The notes: generated from the sequence alone by a model not told the origin. Numbered from the stretch's first letter, positions 25,137-34,871 are shown. The stretch: DNA of 64,000 nucleotides from Actimicrobium sp047621665 (GCA_047621665.1 JBLHMB010000011.1:17989-81988), one strand, 5' to 3'. Made by a program: numbers and translations.

Positions 25137-26090
25137 ATGAAATCAGTCCAGCAAGAAGTCAATGAACGCACCAACCTGACCGGCTCCAATCAGTTCGAAT
25201 TATTGTTGTTCCGGCTGGGCGGGGACGCCAACGGTGATCGCTCCGAACTATACGGAATCAACGTATTCAAGGTGCGCGAAATTGTCGCGATGCCTGAACT
25301 GACGGCGGTCGCCGGTGCGCACCCGAATCTGCTTGGCGTGGTTAATCTGCGTGGCCAGATCATTCCCGTCATCGACCTGCCTGCGCTCGTTGGTTGTCAT
25401 CCAAAGACCGAGCTGAACATCATGCTGGTTACCGAATATGCGCGCTCGACGCAAGCCTTTGCGGTAGAAGCGGTGGAAGAAATTGTCCGGCTCGAATGGA
25501 GTCAGGTCTTGTCGGCCGAGGCCAGCGGCGTCGGCGGAATGATCACCAGCATCGCGCGACTGGAAGCGCCGAACGAACCTACCCGACTGGCCCAGGTACT
25601 GGATGTCGAACAGATCCTGCGCCACATCATGCCGAGCGGCGACAAGGAAATCGACCCGGAGACTATCGGCCCCAAGTTAATGCTCAAACCGGGCACCGTT
25701 ATCCTGGCCGCCGACGATTCGCATGTGGCCCGTTCGCTGATCGAGGCGGGACTCAATGCAATAGGTGCACCGTTCATCATGACCAAGACCGGCAAGGAAG
25801 CCTGGGACAAGCTGCAGGCGATGGCCAGTGCTGCCGAAGCGGAAGGCAAGACCATCTGCGACAAAGTAGCGATGGTACTGACCGACCTCGAAATGCCGGA
25901 AATGGATGGCTTCACGCTGACCCGCAACATCAAGCAAAATCCGCGCTTCGCCGGCTTACCGGTCGTGATCCATTCCTCGTTGTCGGGTGCCACCAACGAA
26001 GACCATGTCAAGAGCGTCGGTGCCGATGCCTATGTCGCTAAATTTGTTGCCGAAGAACTGGCTGCTGCAATCCGTAAAGTCCTCGCCTAA
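25137..26090 (+). CDS. cheV: Chemotaxis coupling protein CheV (CheW plus receiver domain)
   Basis: A 317-residue chemotaxis scaffold. Residues about 18-165 form a CheW domain (YGINVFKVREIVAMPELTAV, NLRGQIIPVIDLP), which couples receptors to CheA. Residues about 185-315 form a receiver domain with the phosphoacceptor in VLTDLEMPEMDGF and the lysine in DAYVAKF. In known systems phosphorylation of CheV adjusts receptor adaptation. No other chemotaxis gene lies near. Confidence 0.95.
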   Translation: MKSVQQEVNERTNLTGSNQFELLLFRLGGDANGDRSELYGINVFKVREIVAMPELTAVAGAHPNLLGVVNLRGQIIPVIDLPALVGCHPKTELNIMLVTEYARSTQAFAVEAVEEIVRLEWSQVLSAEASGVGGMITSIARLEAPNEPTRLAQVLDVEQILRHIMPSGDKEIDPETIGPKLMLKPGTVILAADDSHVARSLIEAGLNAIGAPFIMTKTGKEAWDKLQAMASAAEAEGKTICDKVAMVLTDLEMPEMDGFTLTRNIKQNPRFAGLPVVIHSSLSGATNEDHVKSVGADAYVAKFVAEELAAAIRKVLA

Positions 26091-26101
26091 GATCACGAAG
26101 T

Positions 26102-26141
26102 AATGGCACTGTCCCGGATCAACGGCAGTGCCATTTTTTTT
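26102..26141 (+). terminator. Rho-independent terminator after cheV
   Basis: AATGGCACTG and CAGTGCCATT form a ten-pair stem with a 13-base loop, followed by eight T residues. The pattern is textbook. Confidence 0.9.
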
Positions 26142-26197
26142 GTGCCAGACCCTGATACTAGGCGGCACTCCTGTTCCATTCTGCTATTGTCTGCCCC

Positions 26198-27541
26198 ATG
26201 CCGATTACCTCTCCCGTCCTGAATCACCCGCTGCGCATGGCGCTAGCGGCCGAAGCCCATTCCAGGCCCTTCCTGCAACTTGATGCACCCGAAAGCGTGA
26301 CCCATCTCGCGCTCTATGCCGAAACCGATGCCACGCCTAACTGGCATTTACGCAAATTGGTAGAATTGTGCGGCTGTTTCGGTGTGGCCGGTCCGGCTGC
26401 CGATGCCAAGTATTTTTATCATGACTTCGGCCGCTTCCGTCTCAAATGGGAATGCCATACCGAGTTCGCCACGTTCACCTTCGCGATGCGTCATGCCGAG
26501 AGCGCGCCGCTGGCGCAATCGTTCGAACGCATGCCGCTGATGCACGTACCGCAGCAATGGCTGCACGGGCTGGACGGAAAAATCCTGGTGGCGGCCCATG
26601 TCGTACTCGACAAATCCGGACCCGACAGCGATCCGGCCGCCACCGAAATCCGCGCCGTCTTCGAAGGCCTGTCGCTGGCCGCCAGCGTAGTGTTGCAAGA
26701 CGCCGAAGTCTGGAGTGATTTTCTGATCCAGAGCGACGGCTTCAGCCGCTTCGTGGTGCGCGATCTGGGACTGCGCGAATATCAACTGGGACGCCTGGTA
26801 CAACGCGTACTCGAAATCGAAACTTACCGCATGATGGCGCTGCTGGGACTGCCACATGCGCAGGCCTCGGCAACTACCCTCAACACCATCGAGGCGGAAC
26901 TGGCCCGGCTGACTGAAGAAATGGTCGACAGCGATGACGCAGGCACCGGGACGGGTTTGACCGAAGCGTCCGGCGAACCGGATGATGGCGAACGTACGCT
27001 GTTACGTAACATCACCGGTCTTGCCGCCCGTAGTGAAAAGCTGGCGGTTGACAACAGCTACCGCTTTTCAGCATCGCAGGCCTATTTTCAACTGGTCAAG
27101 GCACGTATAGAAGAACTGCGTGAAGTCCGTATCGATGGCTTGCCGACACTGCGCGAATTCATGGAACGCCGGTTATCACCGGCAATGAGTACCTGCTCGG
27201 CCACGGTACGCCGGCAGACTGCACTGGCAGAACGGATCGCTCACTCGAATGAATTGCTGAGCACCCGCGTCGGTATTGCGCAAGAACTGCATAACCGCAA
27301 AATCCTGCAATCGATGAATGCGCGCGCCGCGCAGCAGTTGCGCCTGCAGCAAGCGGTTGAAGGACTGTCAGTGGTCGCTGTCTCGTACTACATGGTTGGG
27401 CTGTGCGGTTATGCGGCAAAAGCTGCCAAGGCGGCCGGATTACCGGTTAATACGGATCTGGCCACGGGACTGGTAGTGCCAGTGATCGTGTTCATCGTCT
27501 GGATGGCCATGCGCCGTTTGCACGGCCAGATCAAGCACTAA
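26198..27541 (+). CDS. DUF3422 family membrane protein
   Basis: A 447-residue protein matching the DUF3422 family of uncharacterised proteins common in Proteobacteria. The N-terminal LRMALAAEAHSRPFLQL and the middle HYDFGRFRLKWECHTEFATFTF-like block (around residue 70-90) are typical. A helical middle part (SASQAYFQLVKARIEELREVRI) leads to two hydrophobic segments at the C-terminus (about 385-405 and 418-437). The function is unknown; the shape resembles CorA-like membrane anchors. No strong ribosome-binding site is seen. Confidence 0.85.
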   Translation: MPITSPVLNHPLRMALAAEAHSRPFLQLDAPESVTHLALYAETDATPNWHLRKLVELCGCFGVAGPAADAKYFYHDFGRFRLKWECHTEFATFTFAMRHAESAPLAQSFERMPLMHVPQQWLHGLDGKILVAAHVVLDKSGPDSDPAATEIRAVFEGLSLAASVVLQDAEVWSDFLIQSDGFSRFVVRDLGLREYQLGRLVQRVLEIETYRMMALLGLPHAQASATTLNTIEAELARLTEEMVDSDDAGTGTGLTEASGEPDDGERTLLRNITGLAARSEKLAVDNSYRFSASQAYFQLVKARIEELREVRIDGLPTLREFMERRLSPAMSTCSATVRRQTALAERIAHSNELLSTRVGIAQELHNRKILQSMNARAAQQLRLQQAVEGLSVVAVSYYMVGLCGYAAKAAKAAGLPVNTDLATGLVVPVIVFIVWMAMRRLHGQIKH

Positions 27542-27602
27542 GTCGTCGCCACACCTGACGACTTCCTTGTGCTGTCGTTCCAGCGCTCCCGGCCGCTGGA
27601 AC
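27541..27602. terminator. Two hairpins between convergent DUF3422 and permease genes
   Basis: AGTCGTC/GACGACT (27541-27563) and the nine-pair GTTCCAGCG/CGCTGGAAC (27577-27602) stand in the 164-base gap after the DUF3422 stop. Neither has a long T run on the plus strand. The remainder of the gap shows no gene. Confidence 0.5.
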
Positions 27603-27705
27603 GGCTTCACTGGCCGGATAATATGCGTACCCTGAAAGGCAGCGCACCGGGCTGCCGGCAAGGCCAGCGCGTCGCTGCCCTTGCCCCTTCCATCCCATGC
27701 TCTAC

Positions 27706-28869
27706 TTACTCCCCGAGCAATTCTGCAACCGCTTGCATGCCATCAACATGTTCGGCCACGACCCGGATAATCACCACCACCGGCACGCCGAGCAGCATGC
27801 CCCAGATACCCCATAGCCAGCCCCAGAAAAGCAGCGCAATGAACACCGCCGCCGGATTCATTCTGGCGATACGACCGGTCATCCATGTCGTCACCAGCGT
27901 ACCCACCAGCGTCGATACGCCCAGCGAACTGGCGATCACCAACAACACCGGTGCCGGCGTACCGAACTGCAGGAAAGCCATCAGGCCAGCGGCCACCGTG
28001 ATCAGCAAGGGGCCGAAATACGGAATTACATGAAGTAGTCCGGCCGCCACTGCCCAGGCACCGGCATTCTCAAGCCCGATCGCGCGAAAGCAGAGCCACA
28101 TCAGTACGGCCAGCAGCGAATTTGTCACGAGTAGCATCGACATGTATTTCTGGATCGAGCTATTGATGTCGTCGAGGATATGCACCGTGATCTTTTTGCT
28201 CGAAAACGACGGCCCGGTCAGCTTGACCAGCTTGCGCTTGAAGGTGTCGCCGGATAGCAGCAAAAAGAACACCAGGAACAGGACGACGATGGCCTCTCCC
28301 ACCAATCCCAGCACGTTGCGCGAACCGGCCAGCAGCAGGTCGCTCACGCGCACCGTCGGCGTGTCGTTCGACAAAGTACTTGGGCGGGTTCTCGAGCCCG
28401 ACGTAGCCGATTCAATTTCGGTAGCCGCCGCCTGCATCTTTTGTATCGCACTCGGCTGACCGGACTGGTAACGCAGCAGCGCACGCGCAACCTTGTGCGA
28501 CGCCTCCGGCAAGGTTTCGACGATGGATTGGAATTCATCGGTCAGCGTGGTGGTGACCGCCGTGATGCTGCCCGCCAGTGTCAGCATCACCAGCACGGTA
28601 CCGAACACGCGTGGAATGCGGCGACGCTCGAGCCAGGCAACAACGGGATTGAGCGTGTAAGCGAGAAATATCCCGCACAGCAGCGGGATCAGGAATTTTT
28701 GTGCCATTTGCAGGGCAAACAACATCGCCACCACGGCAATGATGGTGAGCGACAGGCCGCGCACGTCGACATGAACGCGAGGCAGCAGGGCAGGTTTTTC
28801 CGGGACCGGTGACAGCGTGACGATAGGGCTGTCAGGACCGTCTGCAGATTCAAGCGGGGAAGTGGACAT
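27706..28869 (-). CDS. AI-2E transporter family permease
   Basis: A 387-residue inner-membrane protein of the AI-2E exporter family (PerM/YdiK/TqsA). Seven to eight hydrophobic segments are spread along it, with the family signature LLHVIPYFGPLLITVAAGL near residue 285 and a conserved end MLLGVPVVVIIRVVAEHVDG. Family members export autoinducer-2 or act as Na+/H+ antiporters; the substrate here is unknown. Start at ATG 28869 (MSTSPLESADG). A second family member lies at 59203. Confidence 0.88.
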   Translation of the reverse strand: MSTSPLESADGPDSPIVTLSPVPEKPALLPRVHVDVRGLSLTIIAVVAMLFALQMAQKFLIPLLCGIFLAYTLNPVVAWLERRRIPRVFGTVLVMLTLAGSITAVTTTLTDEFQSIVETLPEASHKVARALLRYQSGQPSAIQKMQAAATEIESATSGSRTRPSTLSNDTPTVRVSDLLLAGSRNVLGLVGEAIVVLFLVFFLLLSGDTFKRKLVKLTGPSFSSKKITVHILDDINSSIQKYMSMLLVTNSLLAVLMWLCFRAIGLENAGAWAVAAGLLHVIPYFGPLLITVAAGLMAFLQFGTPAPVLLVIASSLGVSTLVGTLVTTWMTGRIARMNPAAVFIALLFWGWLWGIWGMLLGVPVVVIIRVVAEHVDGMQAVAELLGE

Positions 28870-28932
28870 CAATCTCTCAATGGAGGCAAGGAAAGTACAC
28901 AATCGGAAATTCACCATGCCGGCTCAATGCAA

Positions 28933-28961
28933 AGCGGCCCGGCATTGGCTGCCGGGCCGCT
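28933..28961 (-). terminator. Strong hairpin after the BON-domain gene
   Basis: AGCGGCCCGGCA and TGCCGGGCCGCT form a perfect twelve-pair GC-rich stem with a five-base loop, 55 bases past the stop of the minus-strand BON gene. The following minus-strand bases are TTTGC, a weak T tract. Confidence 0.7.
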
Positions 28962-29015
28962 CGATTCAAGAACTCACAAAGCGCGCCGGAGCGACGTGCC
29001 CCGGTCATTGCCATG

Positions 29016-29327
29016 TTACTTCATGCGGATATCGTTCTTGACCGACATGACACCTTTGACGCCGCGTGCCAGCATGGCTGCAGTGGTCGCATCTGCCTGT
29101 TCCTTGACGAAGCCGCTCAGTTGTACCACGCCCTTGAACGTTTCAACATTGATTTCCCGGGATTTTACTGTCGGATCATTAAGTAGTGCTGCCTTGACCT
29201 TGGTCGTGATGACTGCGTCATCGACGTACTCGCCCGTGCCTTCTTTGGTGCTGGTTGATGCGCAACCGGCGACAGAAATCAAGGCGGCGACAAGGAAAAA
29301 GGTGCTGATGCGTTTTGAAAAAATCAT
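29016..29327 (-). CDS. BON-domain lipoprotein (OsmY-like)
   Basis: A 103-residue lipoprotein. The signal peptide FFLVAALISVAGCAS carries a lipobox, with Cys about residue 19. A single BON domain follows (DDAVITTKVKAALLNDPTVK, then VVQLSGFVKEQADATTA), a fold thought to bind phospholipid or envelope surfaces. OsmY-like proteins are induced by osmotic and general stress. AGGGAGCC precedes the start at 29327. It diverges from the stress-type genes that follow. Confidence 0.9.
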   Translation of the reverse strand: MIFSKRISTFFLVAALISVAGCASTSTKEGTGEYVDDAVITTKVKAALLNDPTVKSREINVETFKGVVQLSGFVKEQADATTAAMLARGVKGVMSVKNDIRMK

Positions 29328-29853
29328 GGTGAGGCTCCCTGAAAAAATAAATGAATGAAAGTTGCGCGGATCGTCCACTACTTCGACCCCACACTTGTTA
29401 TTTGCAATACGCTCAATTAACGACTACGCAAGCCGGCTAACGGATGTCGAACTGTAGCGGGCAGGCCAACTACGCTCTGTACGGCACCGTACATAACGCA
29501 AATTTTTAATTGAATATCCACAATGTTGTTGCCCGATTTTGACAAATATTACCGGTCGTAATGTCAGCTTCCGCTTCGCAGTTCACTCAGTCATCGATAT
29601 CACCGGCCACGCCAAAAAAATGTTTCGCCATCCCTTTCAGAGCAGCCGGTAAAACCGCATGGATATGTACGCTGTCGCACAGTGATACGACTGCCATCCA
29701 AGCAAACTCAAAGCACTGGTCCGGAGCAAGCTAACCCGTATTGGAAAAAAGATATACGTCGTAACAAGTGATGCTCGTATTTGCAGCAGACGAACGTCGA
29801 GTGGCATCGCGCCGACCCGGCTTAACATTTAAAAATCAGGAGAGTACCCGATC
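29328..29853. other. Intergenic region without a recognisable gene
   Basis: About 525 bases, richer in AT than the surroundings at 29400-29550. I find no convincing coding frame, RNA gene or strong terminator. Divergent promoters for the BON lipoprotein and the small membrane peptide must lie here. TACGGCACCGTACATAACG near 29480 includes the inverted pair TACGG..CCGTA. Confidence 0.6.
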
Positions 29854-30003
29854 ATGTTGTACACAATTGCTGTTGTCCTCCTCATTCTCTGGTTACTTGG
29901 CATCGTCACTTCCTACACGATAGGCGGCTTCATCCACGTCTTACTGGTGATCGCCATCGTGGTAATTTTGTTGCGCATTATTTCCGGGCGCAAACCGCTA
30001 TGA
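29854..30003 (+). CDS. 49-residue membrane peptide (Lmo0937 family)
   Basis: A tiny protein of 49 residues starting MLYTIAVVLLILWLLGIVTS and ending RIISGRKPL. It has two hydrophobic helices separated by YTIGGFIH. This matches the Lmo0937-family small membrane proteins that are widespread in soil and water bacteria and often stand near general stress genes. CAGGAGAG lies 11 bases before the ATG. Function unknown. Confidence 0.85.
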   Translation: MLYTIAVVLLILWLLGIVTSYTIGGFIHVLLVIAIVVILLRIISGRKPL

Positions 30004-30227
30004 CGTGTTCGGCTGTGATTGAGGCCACGCACAACCATCATTGATGGCTGCAGTAGCGATTGCCAATAGCGAAAGGATCACTTTCATCGACAACACCCAT
30101 CCATGACGCGTCGTATGTTCATTGAAATCCTTGAAGTCGACGAAAACATACCGGAGAACCGGCTGCGCTTCACCGCGGCACGCCAGGTTGAAACGCTTTT
30201 TTATTAACAGGCCTTCTGAAAAATTTA
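30004..30227. other. Intergenic region with a doubtful 34-codon frame
   Basis: A short open frame at 30103-30207 (MTRRMFIEILEVDENIPENR at its start) could be a gene remnant, but it lacks a clear ribosome-binding site. Otherwise nothing is recognised. Confidence 0.4.
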
Positions 30228-30698
30228 ATGACTAACGGGATCCCCTTCGATGACGCAATCAGCGCGATTCAAGTCGCACTGCTCATTACCCACGGTGCCG
30301 ATTCGCTGATCCAGGCCCGCCCGCTGACAACACAGGCCACCAGTTACGATGGCGCCATCTGGTTCTTCAGCGTCACCAATTCCGACGCGGCAGCCGACAT
30401 TTGTCAAAACCCTGCCGTGCTGCTCTGCTATGGTGATGCAATAACACAGAGGTTTATTGCGTCATCCGGAGTCGCTTCACTGTCACAGAATCGCCCCCTG
30501 ATGGAACAGCTCTGGAACCCGGCGTTTGCGGCGGTTTTTCCGCAAGGTCTGGACGATCCGTTACTGACCCTGCTACGGATCGACATCCGGCAGATTGATC
30601 TCCGGGATGCGGACGTGCCGAATGCGAACCTGATGTGGAGGATGCCCGGCACAGCTACCGGCATCAACACAAAAAATTTCGCAGACAACAGTCACTAA
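30228..30698 (+). CDS. Pyridoxamine 5'-phosphate oxidase-like general stress protein
   Basis: A 156-residue split-barrel flavin-binding protein of the general stress protein 26 type. The pattern ALLITHGADSLIQARPLTTQ, then GAIWFFSVTNSDAAADICQN and PAVLLCYGD, is that of the family, which binds FMN or FAD and is induced in stress. The middle part SLSQNRPLMEQLWNP and AAVFPQGLDDP is typical as well. It stands between the 49-residue peptide and the OmpA lipoprotein, probably as part of a stress regulon. Confidence 0.87.
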   Translation: MTNGIPFDDAISAIQVALLITHGADSLIQARPLTTQATSYDGAIWFFSVTNSDAAADICQNPAVLLCYGDAITQRFIASSGVASLSQNRPLMEQLWNPAFAAVFPQGLDDPLLTLLRIDIRQIDLRDADVPNANLMWRMPGTATGINTKNFADNSH

Positions 30699-30751
30699 AA
30701 AAACATCGCGCGCCATCACTTCCGGCCGCAGGTAAACAAGGAAAATTCATC

Positions 30752-31432
30752 ATGACCACCCCATCACGTCGCTCCCATCCATTCCGTCTGGTGGCCATTG
30801 CGGTCATCATCAGTACTAGCGCTCTCAGTGGTTGCGCCGACATGTCCGGTACGCAGCGCGGTACGGCAACGGGCGCCGGAATCGGTGCCGGCCTGGGTGC
30901 CATCCTCGGCGCATCGACCGGCGGCGGCGGCGGCGGCCGCACTGCCGGCGGTGCAGTCCTGGGTGCTGCCGCCGGTGCTGCGATTGGCAATATCTGGTCG
31001 ACCCGGATGGAAAACCAGAAACGCGCGATGGAACAGGCAACGCAAGGCACCGGCGTCCAGGTGTCACAGACCGCCGACAACCGCCTCAAGCTCGACATCC
31101 CGAGCGATATTTCATTCGACACCAACCGCTCCGACATCAAGGCTGATTTCCGTCCGGTACTGGACCGCTTCGCGAGCAGTCTCAATAATAATCCGGTGAC
31201 GGTCGTCACCATCATCGGCCACACCGACAGCACCGGTAGCCCGGCAGTCAACAATCCGCTGTCGGTCGACCGCGCCAGCCGGACCCGCGATTATCTAATC
31301 AGCCGCGGGGTGTCACCCAACCGCTTCACCATCGAAGGTCGCGGCGAAAATGATCCGATCGCCTCCAACAATGACAGCAACGGTCGTGCACGCAACCGGC
31401 GCGTCGAAATTTTCGTGGCAGAGCGGCAGTAA
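30752..31432 (+). CDS. OmpA-family lipoprotein (glycine-zipper plus OmpA C-terminal domain)
   Basis: A 226-residue lipoprotein. The signal ends with the lipobox ALSGCAD. A glycine-zipper (about 40-80, rich in GAGIG and GGGGGG) precedes the OmpA-like peptidoglycan-binding domain (about 105-225), where NPLSVDRASRTRDYLISRGV and GRARNRRVEIFV supply the diaminopimelate-binding residues. It tethers the outer membrane to the wall. The YiaD/Pal-like layout is common. ACAAGGAAAA precedes the ATG. Confidence 0.93.
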   Translation: MTTPSRRSHPFRLVAIAVIISTSALSGCADMSGTQRGTATGAGIGAGLGAILGASTGGGGGGRTAGGAVLGAAAGAAIGNIWSTRMENQKRAMEQATQGTGVQVSQTADNRLKLDIPSDISFDTNRSDIKADFRPVLDRFASSLNNNPVTVVTIIGHTDSTGSPAVNNPLSVDRASRTRDYLISRGVSPNRFTIEGRGENDPIASNNDSNGRARNRRVEIFVAERQ

Positions 31433-31557
31433 TAAGCATCCAGCCGCGCCAACGTACGTATCGGTGCGGCGCGTGGCATCACTTCTTTCGTGCGCAAGCG
31501 GTGTCGGCGTGACACACTGCGGGCCAGCTTTCCCGCCCGCTCCATTTTTCCGATTGC

Positions 31558-33591
31558 ATGCTGAACCTACTTGAACGCATTACTGCCCAACCTGCCAGCA
31601 ACGACATGCGCGCGCTGTCCGAACTGGTCGCCCTGATTCGTCCACCCAAACCCGACCAGGGCGAGGTGGCAACCGCCCGGCTGCGCACGCTGATCCAGCT
31701 CCTCAACGGCAATCCGGTGCACGCCGCTGCGCTGCGCCATTACCTGTTACACGTCCTGTCGCAGCGCCGTCACACCACGCTTTATACCGATACCGGCATC
31801 TTGTCGAGCGACGGCTTTTTCAGTGAACTGTTTCGACGCATGTCATTCCGTGTCCTGCCACCGGCCATCGACAGCCTGTATCTGAGCGACTGCCTCGATC
31901 GCATCCTGCGCGTCGATACCGACTATCAATGGTTAAGGCGGATTGAATCAGCCGACTGGCTGATGCTGTTTGACGTCATCGCCACGAGTGATGCGGCCTC
32001 GACCGATACCGCGATCCGCAGCGCGGTGGTTGACCGCCGTCTCGCGCATGTCGAATTACTCGAAGCCATTCAGACCTTGTCCTACCGGATCAGTGCAATG
32101 GGACTGGAGCCATCACTGGTCCGCATCCATCCTGACCTCGAAAAATTCGAGTCCCCTTTTCTGGTTCAGAACGCCGAAGTCCATCGTTATCTGGCCAACG
32201 TGTTACGCCAGTCCGACGATGTCCTCACGCCGACCGACGACGCAGCGCACCTGCTGGTGATGCTTGAGCAATGCGACAACATCATTGCGCGCATCCGCAA
32301 AAATGCGCTGCATCGCGGTACCAGCGTCGCCCTCACCTACCTGCTGGTCAGGCTCACCCAGAGCGTCGAGCGGCTGCGTCGGCTGCTGATGCTGGTCGAC
32401 CTGACACCGGCCGAGAGCAAGCTGGCGTGGACACCCGAACGTCGCCAGCTGGCACTTGATCTGGCACTGGATTTGGCGCAAGGTCACAACCGCAAATATG
32501 CTATCCGTGAACTGTTTTCGGCCAACATCAATCTGCTGGCACGCAACGTCACCGAAAATGCCAGCCATACCGGCGAGCATTACATTGCCGATGACAGGGA
32601 AGCTTACGGCACGATGTTCCGCTCTTCGGCTGGGGCCGGCTTTATCATTGCTTTCATGGCAATGCTAAAACTGCTGGTGAGCTACTTGCGCAGCGCGCCG
32701 CTGGTTGAAGCCTTCCTGTTCAGCCTGAATTACTCGCTCGGTTTCATGCTGATTCATCTGCTGCACTTTACGGTCGCTACCAAGCAACCAGCGATGACGG
32801 CCGCGCGCATTGCCGCCGACTTGCATGCCAATGACAACCGCACGATCGGGATCGATAGCCTGGCGGATCTGATCGTCAAGGTACTGCGAACACAATTCAT
32901 TGCCGTGGTCGGCAACCTGATGACTGTTTTCCCGACCGCGTTGGCGATTTCGACAGTGTGGGTCGGGCTCAACGGTCATCATCTGGTTTCGCCGGACAAG
33001 GCACAGCACATACTGCACGACATCAATCCCTTTACGAGCCTGGCGCTATTCCATGCCGCGATCGCCGGTGTCTGCCTGTTTTTGGCCGGCATGATCTCGG
33101 GCTATTTCGATAACCGTGCGGTCTACACCCGCATGGCGCAACGGATACTCCAACTACAAAGTTGGCAACGCTTGTTCGGCCCGGCGCGCCATGCGCGGGT
33201 GGCCGCTTACCTCGAAGAAAATCTGGGTGGTCTGATGGGTAACCTGTTCTTCGGCCTGTTGCTGGGGTCAATTGGTACCTTCGGTCAGTTGATCGGTTTG
33301 CCGGTGGATATACGACACATTACTTTTTCAGCAGCCAACCTTGCCATCGCGTGGGTAGGGCTGGATTTTCAGGTGAGTGCACAAGTCATGCTGACCTCGC
33401 TATTCGGGATACTTTGCATTGGCACCGCAAATCTGCTGGTAAGCTTTGGGCTGGCTTTGTTCGTTGCGCTGCGATCGCGTCAGGTGCAGTTCAGCCGGGG
33501 CGGCGCACTGGTCAAGGCGCTGTTGTCCCGACTGGTACAGCGACCGCTGGATTTTTTCATCCCCCCCAAAAAAAGGACAACGCCGCAATGA
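31558..33591 (+). CDS. Gcr-type protein annotated as site-specific recombinase, multi-pass membrane protein
   Basis: A 677-residue protein matching the SpecificRecomb/Gcr family named after a gonococcal gene. The N-terminal half (1-360) is soluble and helical; the C-terminal half has about six to seven hydrophobic segments (for example GAGFIIAFMAMLKLLVSYL). No recombinase catalytic residues are visible and the membrane layout speaks against a role in recombination, so the family name is probably misleading. True function is unknown. Confidence 0.8.
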   Translation: MLNLLERITAQPASNDMRALSELVALIRPPKPDQGEVATARLRTLIQLLNGNPVHAAALRHYLLHVLSQRRHTTLYTDTGILSSDGFFSELFRRMSFRVLPPAIDSLYLSDCLDRILRVDTDYQWLRRIESADWLMLFDVIATSDAASTDTAIRSAVVDRRLAHVELLEAIQTLSYRISAMGLEPSLVRIHPDLEKFESPFLVQNAEVHRYLANVLRQSDDVLTPTDDAAHLLVMLEQCDNIIARIRKNALHRGTSVALTYLLVRLTQSVERLRRLLMLVDLTPAESKLAWTPERRQLALDLALDLAQGHNRKYAIRELFSANINLLARNVTENASHTGEHYIADDREAYGTMFRSSAGAGFIIAFMAMLKLLVSYLRSAPLVEAFLFSLNYSLGFMLIHLLHFTVATKQPAMTAARIAADLHANDNRTIGIDSLADLIVKVLRTQFIAVVGNLMTVFPTALAISTVWVGLNGHHLVSPDKAQHILHDINPFTSLALFHAAIAGVCLFLAGMISGYFDNRAVYTRMAQRILQLQSWQRLFGPARHARVAAYLEENLGGLMGNLFFGLLLGSIGTFGQLIGLPVDIRHITFSAANLAIAWVGLDFQVSAQVMLTSLFGILCIGTANLLVSFGLALFVALRSRQVQFSRGGALVKALLSRLVQRPLDFFIPPKKRTTPQ

Positions 33592-33622
33592 CAGTGGTTC
33601 GATCAAAAAAAGGAAGCAACAC

Positions 33623-34867
33623 ATGCAAGTAGCGGTCATAGGCGGTGGTGTCGTCGGCGTCAGTACAGCGTATTTCCTCGCTGCCGCAGGCCATGAAGTC
33701 GCACTCATCGAGCGACGTAGCAACGTTGCCGAGGAAGCCAGCTTCGGCAACTCCGGACTCGTCGCGCCGGGAGTGTCAGCTCCATGGGCGACGCCCGGTA
33801 TGCCCGGAAAAATATTTGCACAATTATTTCGACAAGAGTCGCCGATGGTTCTGCGTCGACGACTCGATCCCGGGTTATGGCGCTGGGCCCGGCGCTGGAT
33901 CGCCGAATGCGATGCCGAGCACTTCCGCATCAACAAACTGCGCCTGCAGCGGATCGGTTTTTACAGCCGTGAACTGCTCGAACAATTGCGCCTGCACTAC
34001 AAAATGGATTACGAACAGACTGTCGGGCATTTGCAGCTGTTCCGTGATCCGCGCGACGTCTTGCTGGCACAACCGCTGCTGACTCTGCTGACCGAGATGG
34101 ATGTCCCTCACAGCATCCTTGATGCCGAAGCGGCCCGCCTGCTGGAACCGGCTCTGTGCGCAGGGACACCGCTGACTGCTGCCCTGCACTTGCCCGAAGA
34201 CGAAGCCGGCAATTGCGCCCTCTTTGCCAAGCAACTGAAAACCATCGCCCAGTCGATTGGCGTGACTTTCCTTTTCGGTAAATCCGTTGAGCGCGTCGAG
34301 CGTGTCGATAACCGCGTGGCCTTGCACATGGATGGCTCCAGCTTTACTGCCGACGCGGTAGTACTCGCCGCCGGCATCGAAAATCCAACCCTGCTCAATG
34401 CGCTCGGCGTGCGCTTACCGGCCTTGCCGGTGCAAGGCTACAGCGCCACTTGCAGCATCCGTGATTTCGATGAGGCGCCGCTGGCCGCGCTGACCGACGA
34501 CACCTTCAAGACCACGATTACACGCTTTGGCAACCGTATTCGTATCGCCGGCGTGCTCGATCCGGGCGCCCGATCGCCGGAAGTCCCGGAAGCCGCACAA
34601 CGTACGTTGCGCAAGGTCGCCACCGACTGGTTCCCGAACGCCAGCAATTACAACAACGCGACGCTCTGGAGCGGCTCGCGTTCCATGCTGCCCGATGGTG
34701 TGCCTGTGATGGGAGCGACACCGGTGCGCAATGTCTATGTGGCAGTCGACGATGGCTCCAGTGGCTGGACTACCGCGCTTGGTACCGGCAAGATCCTCAG
34801 TGATCTGGTGTCGGGCCGGCAACCCGATATCGATCTTGACGGCTTGACGTTGTCGCGTTTCGGTTGA
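33623..34867 (+). CDS. dadA: D-amino acid dehydrogenase small subunit (DadA-like FAD oxidoreductase)
   Basis: A 414-residue FAD enzyme that oxidises D-amino acids to 2-oxo acids at the membrane. The Rossmann dinucleotide fold begins at the N-terminus (VAVIGGGVVGVSTAYFLA), followed by FGNSGLVAPGVSAPWATPGM, a DadA hallmark. WSGSRSMLPDGVPVMGATPV closes the FAD site. AAGGAAG lies before the ATG at 33623. It is followed after four bases by nnr. Confidence 0.92.
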   Translation: MQVAVIGGGVVGVSTAYFLAAAGHEVALIERRSNVAEEASFGNSGLVAPGVSAPWATPGMPGKIFAQLFRQESPMVLRRRLDPGLWRWARRWIAECDAEHFRINKLRLQRIGFYSRELLEQLRLHYKMDYEQTVGHLQLFRDPRDVLLAQPLLTLLTEMDVPHSILDAEAARLLEPALCAGTPLTAALHLPEDEAGNCALFAKQLKTIAQSIGVTFLFGKSVERVERVDNRVALHMDGSSFTADAVVLAAGIENPTLLNALGVRLPALPVQGYSATCSIRDFDEAPLAALTDDTFKTTITRFGNRIRIAGVLDPGARSPEVPEAAQRTLRKVATDWFPNASNYNNATLWSGSRSMLPDGVPVMGATPVRNVYVAVDDGSSGWTTALGTGKILSDLVSGRQPDIDLDGLTLSRFG

Positions 34868-34871
34868 GCCG

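Noticed and set aside
31558..33591. Mobile element or integron because of the recombinase family name
   Set aside because: The protein is a multi-pass membrane protein without integrase or resolvase motifs. No repeats or attachment sites flank it.
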